Shown here piece after piece: positions 32,141 to 43,506 of a stretch of DNA of 64,000 nt. The position numbers were made by a program, and so were the translations under genes. The DNA is from Chamaecyparis obtusa (Eukaryota > Streptophyta > Pinopsida > Cupressales > Cupressaceae): positions 124,001 through 188,000 of the forward strand of contig BSBK01001113.1 in NCBI GenBank assembly GCA_027943335.1, written 5' to 3'. The notes under the pieces are model-generated. The model made no database searches. It was given only the letters and a program-made list of their open reading frames with translations, and was not told the DNA's origin. Numbering within the stretch: position 1 is the stretch's first letter; each line of letters opens with the position of its first letter.

Positions 32141-33204
32141 TTGTGGCGGGGCAGGTGTTCTTGCCTAGACTTGCAAGTTTAGAGACTCCGTGTCTGGTTT
32201 TAGTTTTTATATTTTACAAACATGATTTAGAATAAATAATTAGATATAAAAGTTTAATTAATATTATAAAACATATATTTATGAATAATTACTTTTTAAT
32301 ATTTTTAAAATATTTGTATTTCTTTTAAATTATGATGTATAACAAATACTATATATAAAAAATAAATTATATATTCAAATTTTTACTTCCAATAGATAGC
32401 ATTTATATTTATATTATACATTAGAATAGATGTAATATATAAATAGTTTTTGGTTTCATCTACACAAAATCTCTATTTAATATTAACATTAAAGTGTTTA
32501 CAAATGATTCCATATACATGGATTCGAAGGGCTACTCATTATTTCATCTATTATTATCCCTTACACCCATCTCAAGTCTTTTTTTTTCTCTTATTTAAAA
32601 CTTTGTAGACATTTATAATGTCAATAACATTAAACATAGATTACATTATATGTATTTTAATGTATATTCATTAAAAAAAATTACATTAATTATTTAATAG
32701 TTTAAAATAAATTTATAATTATTTTAGTATTCTAAAAAAATTGACATCCTATAATTAATAATTATACTTAGTTTTTCATTTATGTAGGGGAAATGACTTA
32801 GTGGCTGGACAACAAAAAAGATTAACCCAAGGTAAATTCAACCAAATAAATATCATGTATAGAGAATAAAATAAACATAGAGAACAAACATTGACAACAA
32901 AAATATATAAATATAATTAAAAATATTATAAAACATATATATACTAATTTAAAATATTTAAAATAAAATAAATGTCAACATTATATTGACCTCTCATCTA
33001 TGTATTCAAAAATAGCTTGACAAAATGCCTAAAAAAAATCAACAATCAATTTATGCAAAGTTGGATAAATTAGCTTTAGATCAAAGACACTACAATATAT
33101 GTATATGTAACATTCAGTTACAATAAATTGATGCAAAGTTGGATAAAGTGGCTTTAGGTGTATGTCAATGTACTGAAAAGTAGAAAGATGATGTATTGAA
33201 GGAA

Positions 33205-33461
<257 letters not shown>

Positions 33462-33584
33462 TAATATTTCTAATAATTTATTAAGATTATATTTATTTTA
33501 TGTACTTTTTTACATTAGTAATATGTTATATATTCTAATAATTTGTACAAATTAAATTTATATTTATTTGTAGTTACATCCTTG

Positions 33585-33930
33585 TGTTCTTCCAACAATT
33601 TTTCTAGCCTACCTCTAATGGCGTAGTAAGCCAGAGACTTTTCATGGTCTTCTGGGACATTCTCTGGCCACTTATCTCTTGTATTGGGTTTTAGATGAAA
33701 GTGGGCAACTTGTTCATTGGAACGATTTGCTAAGCCCACTGCTTCAAGAAATCCAAGATAAGTTCTGCCAATTGGCTCCATTTTGTACAATAAGATGTCG
33801 AAGTCAATGCTCCAATCGATTGCATCGAATGGTTCTGTGCCTCTGACTGCAATCACCAACAAATTTGCATTTTCTGGTTTATCACGGAATATGAAGGCAT
33901 GGGTGGATTTTTTTTTCAAGAATTCTGCAG
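33585..33930 (-). pseudogene. Class-3 triacylglycerol lipase exon (OBL1-like)
   Basis: These plant lipases hydrolyse triacylglycerol at oil bodies. The minus-strand exon has an acceptor-like CTGCAG near 33931 and reads KKKSTHAFIFRDKPENANLL, VAVRGTEPFDAIDWSIDFDI, GRTYLGFLEAVGL, then YYAIRGRLEKLLEEHKD before GTAACT. RGTEPF and DWSxDFD are the strand preceding the lipase nucleophile region. The next exon should carry GHSLGG with the catalytic serine; none is visible between here and 32826, where the microsatellite and the duplicated block lie instead. The family is clear, the gene incomplete. Confidence 0.8.
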
Positions 33931-34394
33931 ATCAATAAATTTCAGTCACTCCAATGTATACAAAATGGATGAAAAAAATGTCAGGAATTCTATTTAAGGC
34001 ATTTCTTCTAATTTTTTTGTTTGTGTGTGTGTTTTTTCTAGAATTCAAATATCTCATAACCAAAAAAAAAAATTCTGTGATTTTTAGGAAAACCCCAATA
34101 CGTTTCTTTTACTGTGTAAAGGATTTTATATACAGAAAATCAGGAATTTTAAGCCATGGTTGGAGAGAAAAGCATGAAAATGAATAGTCAATTTCTTATG
34201 ATTCCAGTAGCTGAAGAACTCCATGAGATGCATCTGCAAATAAGGTTTCAATGTGAAAAAATAGCCATAAGAACTATTAACCTCGACTATGAACATGTAA
34301 TATTTGAAACTGTAAATACCTTCCAATAATTGGTGACCACATTCTTGATAATAGACTCATTTTCATATGCTAATTATGAATAAAAATAGAGGAA

Positions 34395-34733
34395 TCATCC
34401 AAAAATATCCGCGCTAATTTTGAGTAATGTACAGTGGATCAAGCAAGTACCTGGACTATCTGGTGGACCCGCCCTTTTCAAAATAGAAAGTTTTGTGTCC
34501 TGAGAAGCAGAGCTCTCAGCGTGGCTTTCACAGTCCAGAAGCGCACAATCTCCACCACTTTCCTCTTCCTCAAGAAAGCTCAGGTCGCTCAGAGTGGCGG
34601 AATCGGATTTGACCTCGTGATCACTCCCGCTGGTTCCGTAAACTGGCGCTTCTACGGTCGCCATTGCCTGTGAATCACCTCCGCAGAGCATTTCCCTAAC
34701 GGCTTCGTTAAGCGGTGTGGTCACGTGCTTCAC
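34395..34733 (-). CDS. Unrecognised first-exon-like ORF
   Basis: The minus-strand frame includes REMLCGGDSQAMATVEAPVY, SDSATLSDLSFLEEEESGGD and LDCESHAESSASQDTKLSIL. It is acidic and Ser-rich, and more GC-rich than its surroundings. An ATG at about 34692 or 34665 could start it. CCAG|GTACTTG near 34450 is a plausible donor. It looks like the first exon of a gene with an acidic regulatory N-terminus. I do not recognise the family, and linkage to the lipase exon about 500 bases downstream is possible but unsupported. Confidence 0.3.
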   Translation of the reverse strand: MKHVTTPLNEAVREMLCGGDSQAMATVEAPVYGTSGSDHEVKSDSATLSDLSFLEEEESGGDCALLDCESHAESSASQDTKLSILKRAGPPDSPGTCLIHCTLLKISADIFG

Positions 34734-35017
34734 CTATGTAGGCTTGGTTAAGATTATATCTGGTTAGAATGTTTCAGGGTTTCAGGGTTTCGATGAAACC
34801 ACAAGTTAACGTAAAAGTAAAAGTATAATGGTTGGACGGTCAGATTTTCAAAAAAATGCCTCATTCGGTACATTTCTGAAATTAAAAAATGTACCTAATC
34901 AAGCACTTTTTCAAAAATCTGACTTCAGCAGAGAATTTCTCTATCTTGTACTTAAGCAACTCAGGGTGTAGGATGGATGAAGCAAATCACATCTATATCT
35001 ATTAAGAATGAAAGAGG

Positions 35018-35688
35018 TGTTAGTGGACGTGGTTTCCACCTTGGCAATAATAATCTTTTTTGTCTACCGCTTATCTACCTCACCTACTGGCTGCTCTATT
35101 TGCCTTGTCGCATGATCGCAAGGCATATTTTTCAGCCTTGAGATCATGCAACCACTCTCTTGCCCAGCACTTTTATTTGCCCTTTGTCGCATGATCTCAT
35201 GACTATTATTTTATTCATGAGATCATGCGACTGCCTTATGTTTTGGCTAGGTTTTTTCCTTATGCAATAACTTAATTTTGTGTGGGCCCCCTCTTTTAAT
35301 TTTCGCATGATCACATAACCTTTATTTCATTTATGCGATCATGCGACCAGCTCTTTTTGCAACCGCCAACCACCATATTAAATGCAATATATTTTATATT
35401 GTTTTTTCTCTGACGTTTCTTCAATCGGACATATTCCAGGCATTTTCTAGATGTTTCTGGGCAGAATTATTTTGAAAGAACAAGAATGTTTCTCTCATTC
35501 TAAGGTCCATAAAAATTCTTTGTCTCTACATAAGTATATTGAGATATTATGAGCTTTCTAGCAGCTCTCTGTGTAATCAGAATACCAAGGCATTAATATA
35601 AATTTCTTATTTTAAATCTCTGAGAGTGCTTTGTTTTTACTCTATTTTGTTATCTCCAATATTTTATGTGTTGAGTCTTCCTCCATCA
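35018..35688 (+). repeat. Copia-2 5' LTR with three stacked hairpins
   Basis: Starts TGTTAGTGGACGTGG and ends CTTCCTCCATCA. Inverted repeats at 35107-35152, 35186-35231 and 35303-35346 all share the core GCATGATC. The middle hairpin is perfect over 17 bases (GTCGCATGATCTCATGA, 13-base loop ending in TTAT). TATA-like and polyadenylation-like sequences lie further right. Confidence 0.95.
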
Positions 35689-35691
35689 AAT

Positions 35692-35703
35692 TGGTATCAG
35701 AGC
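35692..35703 (+). other. Copia-2 primer binding site
   Basis: TGGTATCAGAGC, three bases after the LTR; initiator tRNA-Met type. Confidence 0.88.
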
Positions 35704-35784
35704 ACGGTTATTAAAGAAAAAAAAGTTTGCTGGAGATTGAAGCACAAAAATATCTGGGTATTATTTCTTGGCAAAAATTTCATC

Positions 35785-37391
35785 ATGGGTAAAGAGAAAA
35801 TCAGAGAAGAAAGAAAAGGGTTTGTTAAAAAGGGAGAAAAAGTATTACTGGTAAACCATGGCAAGAACCAGTGGGAGTATTTCTCAGCCTTAGATTCTAA
35901 TTTTTAATTGCAAAAATTATGATTATTGGAGCATAAAAATGAAGACTCTCTTTCGTTCTTAAGATGTTTGGGATTTAGTGGAAAATGGGTTTCCTGAACC
36001 ACCAGACCAGCAGGCATATTAGGCCCTTTCACAAGCTGATAAAGATTTATTGAAGGAAAATAAGAAGAAGGATGCAAAGGCACTATTTTTCATTCAACAA
36101 GCAATGGAAGAATCAATCTTTCCAAAGGTTGCAGCTACCACAAGATCAAAACAAGCATGAGACAGTTTGCAAATAGCATACCAAGGCACATGCAAGGTAA
36201 TAATGGCAAAATTGCAGATACTTAGAAGGGATTTTGAAAATTTACAAATGAAAGACTCAGATTCAATAGATGTTTTTTTCACTTATGCAATGTCTATAGT
36301 AAATCAATTAAGGACCTATGGAGACACTATTGAAGATCAAAAGATTGTTGAAAAAATACTTAGAAGTCTACCTGCTAAATTTGATGCTGTAGTAATAGCC
36401 ATTCAAGAGGCTAAAGATCTTTCTCAGTTATCAGTAGATGAATTAATGGGATCACTTTTAGTCCATGAGCAAAGATTGAACCGAACAGGGTCATCATCAT
36501 TTGAGAATGCATTCAAGACTCAGCTCTCATTTGGCAAGTCAAGAGGGAGATCAAACAATAGTAGAGGCAGAGGACATTTTTCATCAAGAGGAGGAAGAGA
36601 AAACACACAATTTGAAAGTAGAAGACCACCATCAAGCCCAAATGCCCATTCTACATCAACAAGAGGAAGGGAGAGCAGTCACTCTCAAAGCCATCATCAA
36701 GGAGAAAGGTATGACAAATCTAACATCCAATGTCATTACTGTAGAAAATTTGGGCATTATGCATCAGAATGTAGGAAAAAGCAATGTGATTTGAATAAGC
36801 AAAAGGCACATTTCACAAATGAAAATCAGTCAAACACTAGTGAACAGGACACAATATTGATAGCATGCAATGTAACACAAGAAAGTTCTAAAGAACTATG
36901 GTTTTTAGATAGTGGGTGTAGTAACCACATGAGTTGTAAGAAGGAGATGTTTGCAACAATAGATGATTCAGTAAAATCAGAAGTTAAATTGGGAAATGAT
37001 CAAAAAGTTTCAGTTATGGGCAAACGGTCAATTAACATAAAAATAAAACAAGGTGAAGATAAACAAATTTCAAATGTATACTATGTTCCCGGATTACAAC
37101 ACAACCTTATAAGTATTGGGCAATTGGTACAAAAAAGATATAGAATATATTTTGAGAATGGTGAATGTGTGATCCTAGATAAGAAACCAAGCAATAGGCT
37201 GATTGCAAGAGTTGAAATGACTAAGAATAGGATGTTCCCATTAAAAATTCAAAATGGATTAATGATAGAGCCACAAGGTTTACAAAAGGTTGCTGAAATA
37301 GCTTTTAAAGCCTCATACAAAAATGAATCTTGGCTATGGCATTTAAGGCTTGGGTATTTAAACTTCAAAGGATTACAACTATTATACAAGA
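35785..37391 (+). pseudogene. Copia-2 gag, protease and pre-integrase segment
   Basis: A possible start is MGKEKIREERKGF at 35785. The gag frame (NCKNYDYWSIKMKTLF) follows from about 35903 with at least three stops before 36167. From 36167 it is open: the UBN2-type gag, YAMSIVNQLRTYGDTIEDQK and LSVDELMGSLLVHEQRL, a Gly-Arg-Ser-rich linker, the zinc knuckle CHYCRKFGHYASEC (about residue 180), and protease WFLDSGCSNHMS (about 245). It then has the pre-integrase WLWHLRLGYLN, where the usual His of LGH is Tyr. It is cut at 37391 by the DNA transposon. Confidence 0.88.
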
Positions 37392-38385
37392 GGGTGAACC
37401 CACAATACTGGGTTACACTTTTTTGCTTGAACAGACACTGAACTCTACATTTAAAAAAAAAAATCAAATTCAGATGCATATTATTGTTGAACCATTTGAA
37501 ATTAGAAGATGAAGTAAATTAGAGTCTTTTAGAATATTTTGTCTAGATTCTAAATATATTTTTTATTTTTATTTTTGAATTGATTTGAATGATTTTTTCT
37601 TTCTCCCACGAAAACTGGTATGTTGTTGAAAATGTCATTTTCAAAGAGTTACATTGTTTTCATAGAGCATAACAACTTTTCTAAAATAAATATCAATGTG
37701 ATTCTTTTGAATTTAGTTTTTTAACATCCATATGAAGGGCATGCAATTGGTTTGATGACATTATCATTATTATTTCATATTTTATTAATATTTTAAGTTG
37801 ACTAAACTATAATTTTGACATACCTTGACTACATAGCTTATAACTTGTCGTGTGTTTGTCCAATTTTATTTTTATTTTTTTTGATAGAAAGATAACTTCA
37901 ATGTCTAGGGAATAGATATTTTTTAGAATTTTTTTTCTCTGATTTACTATTTTTTCATAAGCATCAAACATAGAGGTAGACATACGGTGAAATATCTATC
38001 TTTAGTAAAACTAAAAATACAAAGTCATAATAGAATTAATATATATTAACATTATAATCATTGGAAATATTTTTCTATATAGTACCTTACTACATAGATA
38101 GTTTTATCAAATGGATTCATTTTATTTTTCAAAAGATAAATTTGAAGTGATTTTTTGCCAACATTTTAATAGGTGCGAAGGAGACTCCACTATAGGTATG
38201 AATGAAGATTATAGATGTTATATCAATGTTTTTTTTATCTAAGAGGCTTTGAGCTAACCATTTGTAATGAAATCCTTTAAATGGAACCTCTTGAGGCTTA
38301 AATCATCATATTTTCTTAAAAATCTATTATTTTAGCAAAAATTAGCATCTCTAAAAAAGTGTAACCCACTATTGTGGGGTAACCC
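37392..38385. mobile_element. 994-bp non-autonomous DNA transposon with hairpin termini
   Basis: Terminal inverted repeats of 33 bases match at 30: left GGGTGAACCCACAATACTGG and onward, right (reverse strand) GGGTTACCCCACAATAGTGG and onward, both ending TTACACTTTTTT. AAGA flanks it on both sides (37388-37391 and 38386-38389). Removing 998 bp (element plus one AAGA) restores the Copia-2 frame exactly, giving LLYK followed by RKMVYGLP. Inside each terminus lies a small hairpin (CCCAC-AATA-GTGGG on the right). The AT-rich interior has no coding frame and no transposase. The superfamily is not obvious. The TSD could be read as 4 or 5 bases. Confidence 0.9.
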
Positions 38386-38389
38386 AAGA

Positions 38390-41052
38390 GGAAAATGGTT
38401 TATGGGTTGCCACAAATAGAGCCACTTAAAACCACATGTGAGAGCTGCATATTGGCAAAGCAACATAGGAAATCATTTCGAGTTGGGGAGTCATATAGAG
38501 AAAAACAACCATTAGAGATAGTACATTCAGACATTTGTGGACCTATGCAAACACCTTCCATAAGTGGAAAACTTTATTTCATAACATTCATTAATGATTT
38601 CAGCAAAAAAGCATGGGTTTATTTCTTGAAGTATAAATTTGATACGTTTGCTATTTTTAAAGAGTTCAAGGCAAAAGTTGAAAAAGAAAGTGGATATTTT
38701 ATTAAGACATTGAGAACCAATCAAGGTGGAGAGTATCTCTCAACTGATTTTTAGAATTTTTGCAAGGAAAATGGCATAAACAAACAATTTACAGAAAGGT
38801 ACACACCTCAAGAAAATGGAGTAGCAGATAGAAAGAATAGAACAATCATGGAAATGGCACGTAGCATGATAAAAGCTAAACACTTACCAAATGAATATTG
38901 GGCTGAAGCAGTTGCATGTTCGGTATATATTTTGAATAGGTGTCCAACAAAAGCAGTGATAAATAAGACACCAGAAGAAGCTTGGAGCAAAAGAAAACAT
39001 AACATATCACATTTAAGAGTTTTTGGATGTGTGGCATACTCATTGATACCTCAAGAGTTGAGAAGAAAATTAGATGACAAAGGAGAGAAATGTATATTTG
39101 TGGGATATAGTGAACATTCAAAGGCATATAAGCTATACAATCCCATTATAAAGAAGTTAATAGTAAGCTGAGATGTTGAATTTGTTGAAGAAGAGGCATG
39201 GGATGGTAGCATAGATAAAATAAATTCAAGTACACCTAATGTCCTAAAAGAGAATGAAGAAGATGAGAATCAGGTTGCAAATCCTCCTATACAAGTAAAT
39301 GCTCCTGCAACACCATCAAGAGCACCTAGCACTCCAAATCCCACTACAATAAATAATAACAGTAGCGAATCTTTTGATCCTACACTTGCATCTTTAAGGT
39401 CTAGGTCCATAAACACATCAAAGAAGACAAGAAGTCTTAGAGAGATTTATGATGAAACTCAAGAAGATGAAAATGCTGATTTTTGTTGCGATTTTGCATT
39501 GTTAACACAAGCTGATCCAATTTATTTTGAAGAAGCCATAAAAGAAGACAAATGGATTACAGCCATGGATGAAGAGATTCAGTCAATAGAAAAGAATGAA
39601 ACTTGGGATCTAGTAGAACTTCCTAAAGGCAAGGATGTGATTGGAGTTAAATGGATTTATAAAACAAAGTATAATGTTGATGGTAAAGTAGCAAAGCACA
39701 AGGCAAGACTAGTGGCAAAAGGTTTTACACAAAAGCCAGGTATAGATTTCAATGAAACATTTGCACCCATAGCAAGAATGGATACAATAAGAATGGTCCT
39801 ATCTATTGCAGCTCAAAACAAATGGAAAGTTTATCAAATGGATGTAAAATCAGCATTCTTAAATGAAATTTTGGAAGAAGAAGTGTATGTAAGTCAGCCA
39901 CCTGGTTATGAAGTTTTGGGAGAAGAACATAAAGTATGTAGATTGAAAAAGGCATTATATGGTTTGAAACAAGCTCTTAGAGCATGGTATAACAGGATAG
40001 ATTCCTATTTTGTAAACAATGGCTTTAACAAGTGCGGTAATGAACCTACTTTGTATGTCAAAGTGAATGATGAAGAAAAAATATTGATAGTCTGTTTATA
40101 TGTAGATGATTTGATATTCACAGGAAATATGGAAACTAACACATTCAAAGTAGCCATGAAAAAGGAATTTGATATGACTGATTTAAGCCTCATGAGATAA
40201 TTTCTTGGCATGGAGGTAAGTCAAAATGATCAAGGTATTTTCATATGTTAAAGCAAGTATGCTCGTAAATTGTTGAAAATATTTAAGATGACTAATGTGA
40301 ATCCAGCCCCTACACCAGTTGCATTGGGTTTGAAGCTTAGCAAGGATGATCAAGGTCCATGTGTAGATGCAACTTTATTTAAAAGATTAGAGGCTAGCCT
40401 CATGTATTTAACCTCCACAAGACCGGATATCATGTTTGGTGTTAGCCTTATTTCTAGATTCATGGAGAAACCGAAAGAGTCACATTGGAAAGCTGGAAAT
40501 TTTTTTTTGAGATACATAGCTGGAACAAAGAATTTTGGAATTTTGTATACTTCTTCAGACGATTACAAACTGATTGGATATACAGATAGTGATTGGGGAG
40601 GTAGCATGGATGATAGAAAAAGCACTTCCAAATACATTTTTCATCTAGGTTCTGGTGCTATCTCTTGGGCATCAAAGAAACAACCTATTGTCACTCTCTC
40701 ATCAGCTGAAGCAGAGTATGTAGCAGCAACATCAACATCTTGTCAAGTAGTTTGGTTGAGGAGAGTACTTTCAGATTTGGGGCATCATCAAAAAGAAGCT
40801 ACGAAGATCTATTGTGATAACAATTCAGCAATTGCCTTATCCAAAAATCATGTATTTCATAAACGAAGAAAACATATTGATACTAGATATCATTTTATTA
40901 GAGAACTGGTAAACAATGGTGACATTCATCTTGAATTTTGTAGGTCAAATGAACAACTTGCTGATATTTTCATAAAACCACTGGCAAAGAACATTTTTGC
41001 TCATCTTCGAGAAGAAATCAGCATTGCGGACATACATAACAGTGAAGATTAA
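38390..41052 (+). pseudogene. Copia-2 pol (integrase, reverse transcriptase, RNase H)
   Basis: One frame throughout. Pre-integrase/integrase: CESCILAKQHRKSF, HSDICGPM, LRTNQGGEY (with N for the usual catalytic D), PQENGVADRKNRT. Reverse transcriptase: ETFAPIARMDTIRMV, QMDVKSAFLN, catalytic YVDDLIFTGN near 40100. RNase H: YTDSDWGGSMDDRKST, SSAEAEYVA, KHIDTRYHFIREL, ending ADIFIKPLAKN and a TAA at 41050-41052. Stops at 38752, 39169, 40198 and 40249 (TAG, TGA, TAA, TAA) and the lost integrase Asp make it inactive. Confidence 0.92.
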
Positions 41053-41059
41053 GGGGGAG

Positions 41060-41730
41060 TGTTAGCGGATGTGGTTTCTAGCTTGGCAATAATAATCTTC
41101 CTTGTCTACCGCTTATCTACCTTACCTACCAGCCGCTCTATTTGCCTTGTCACATGATTGCAAGGCATACTTTCCAGCCTTGAGATCATGCGACCACTCT
41201 CTTGCCCAACGCTTTTTTTTGCCCTTTGCCGCATGATCTCATGACTATTATTTTATTCATGAGATCATGCGACTGCCTTTTGTTTTGGCTAAGTTTTTTC
41301 CTTATGCGATAACTTAATTTTGTGTGGGCCCCCTCTTTTACTTTTTGCATGATCACATAACCTTTATTTCATTTATGTGATCATGCGACTAGCTCTTTTT
41401 GCAACCACCAACCACCATATTAAATGCAATATATTTTATATTGTTTTTTCTCTGACGTTTCTTCAATCGGACATATTCCAGGCACTTTCTAGATGTTTTT
41501 GGGCAGAATTATTTTGAAAGAACAGGAATGTTTCTCTCAGTCTGAGGTCCATAAAAATTCTCTATCTCTGCAGAAGTATATTGAGATATTATGAGCTTTC
41601 TGGCAGCCCTCTGTGTAATCAGAATACCAAGGCATTAATATAAATTTCTTATTTTAAATCTCTGAGAGTGCTTTGTTTTTACTTTGTTCTGTTATCTCCA
41701 GTATTTTATGTGTTGAGTCTTCCTCCATCA
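41060..41730 (+). repeat. Copia-2 3' LTR
   Basis: 671 bp, TGTTAGCGGATGTGG to TTCCTCCATCA. It keeps the three hairpin regions, with changes such as GTCACATGATT for GTCGCATGATC. Followed by the TSD AGAGG. Confidence 0.95.
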
Positions 41731-41735
41731 AGAGG

Positions 41736-43501
41736 CCCAGCCTTGTGGAGATTTCTACTATCAAAAAGATGGGGATCATATCGCATCACATCTATCTCAT
41801 GCTTTTGTGATAAGATCATTGCACCAATTCGCTAATGTGTACATTAAATATTTTTGTATTTATATGTTTTAAATGTAAAGTGAGGTAATGGTGTTAACAT
41901 AAAGGACAAATGATTTGATTCTTATTTAGAATTAAATAATTTTTGGTGTCAATATTATAAGGTTGTTTATATATCTTAATTATTCATGAACAATCGTATC
42001 TACAAATAAAAAAGGATAAAACTAAAAAATTAAATAACATAACATCTATTCGGCATAAAAATTGTAAACTGAGTTGCAATTACTAGCTATGCTAACTAAA
42101 AATATAATTACACTAAAGGCATTTTCTATATGAAAAAGATGAGCTGATTTTGTTGATCGACGGTTCAAAGTTTAAAAATACCACTAACGACCATTGGAAG
42201 CATCTTGTCCGTTCATTGCGCTCTTTATATTTTCTATCATTTCCTCCATTGCACTTTATATTTTCTATCATTTCCTCCATCACGCTTCGTTTCATCCTCA
42301 TAGTTATTTTATTTTTTCAAGGAGAAACACTAATTTCTTAACACTATTTCAAAGTGAGTTTTTGATGAACTGCATCATAGGATTGATGTGGCGTAGTGCT
42401 AGATACGAAAAAAACTACTGCATGCCCTGCCATTTTTCTTTGCATCCTGAAGTTGTTGGGGATGAAATGTAAAGTCTCATGTGTAATGCTTTTAGTGTCA
42501 CAAGGCGTTTGTATGAGTGTAAAGCATAAAAGTGTGAAATATTTCCAGTGAAATTTTCACATGTAAAGATTGTTTTGTCAAAGGACCAAACTGGAGTTCA
42601 TCAAAGTGTGAAATCTTTTCAGTGAATTTTTCCTGTGCGATGACTATTTGTGGTGGTAGGGAGTATGGAGAAATGGTCATGAGATTGTCATGAAGAAGAT
42701 TCTCGTAAAACAGTCTTTGTTCCTCGTGTACTCATCTTGTCACCATCCCCGTGCACAACAGAGCCAACGGGTGCCATTGTGCTCACATTTTGCTAGAAAT
42801 GCAATTTCCAAAAAAGTGTATTGAATTATAGCAACCAGTTTGTATCACCCTTGGGTCCAACCACTCACCGTGAGGGCTTGAGCTTCGGACTGGAGAACAA
42901 GAACATGAGAAAAAAGGGCATGAGTGAGAGCACGCCGAGCGTAATAGAAATCCCCTAAAGTTGAGATAGCTTATTATCATTGTGGACACAAGATTAAAAG
43001 TAAGATCACATATGATTTCTTGGCAAATATGAATCTTGACAAACATCTCTTTGGTTTGTCACATCCTTCTCGAAAAAATAGAGCATACCATTTTTGGGGG
43101 TTGAATTTGTAGGAGTCTCTGAAAATATGTTTCATAAGATTTCTTTACTCGTGTTAATCCGTTGGCCCCTTCTTTCTGTTAAAATTTAATTTACAAATGT
43201 ATACTTTGACTGTAATTTTTGTCTATTGTAGAGGGTAATTGACAATTTTTTTTTGCATATTGCAGTGTAGTATACGAGAAGGATATTAATTGAGGTTAAA
43301 GAGTTGCAGGTGGTATGGTAAAGGGAGTGAGAATCAAACCTTACGCTGCCACTACATTACGACAGTTGAATTGGATGTTTTTAACCCAACAAAAAAAACC
43401 CTTCAAATAAAATCCATTTTCTTTCTAATCTTTTGAGAGTCATTTGCTATTTCTTGAAAGTTTCTAAAGCCCATAGAATAAATATTTTTTGTGCCTTCCT
43501 A
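41736..43501. other. Flanking DNA between Copia-2 and the chromovirus array
   Basis: No supported gene. A short tandem of 27-30 bases (TTTATATTTTCTATCATTTC twice, then a third partial) lies at 42222-42285. An imperfect pair with AAGTGTGAAAT and CAGTGAA lies at 42530-42630. An open minus frame at 42783-43046 shows no domain. Confidence 0.5.
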
Positions 43502-43506
43502 CTACT
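43502..43506. repeat. Outer TSD of the chromovirus array (left)
   Basis: CTACT before the first LTR, repeated at 55342-55346 after the third LTR. No such repeat flanks the middle LTR. Confidence 0.9.

Larger units (their letters stand above)
29655..32825. repeat. Gene-fragment block, copy 2 of the segmental duplication
   Basis: Parallel and co-oriented with 1-4641. Compared with copy 1 it lacks 1542 bp at 30420 (copy 1 positions 764-2305), has about 20 extra bases near 30645-30665, has four rather than three 67-bp units, and otherwise carries scattered substitutions. Homology ends at about 32825. Upstream of 29655 it contains sequence that lies beyond the left edge of copy 1. Confidence 0.9.
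35018..41730 (+). mobile_element. Copia-2: full-length older copia element with nested insertion
   Basis: LTRs of 671 bp each (35018-35688 and 41060-41730), TSD AGAGG (35013-35017 and 41731-41735), PBS TGGTATCAGAGC at 35692, polypurine tract AAGGGGGAG at 41051-41059. LTR divergence is visibly higher than in Copia-1. The coding frame has several stops and is interrupted by a 994-bp DNA transposon at 37392-38385. Confidence 0.96.

Noticed and set aside
34998..35360. CRISPR-like repeat structure suggested by repeated GCATGATC motifs
   Set aside because: The repeats are inverted hairpins inside a plant copia LTR and recur in the 3' LTR; there are no regular spacers and the genome is eukaryotic.
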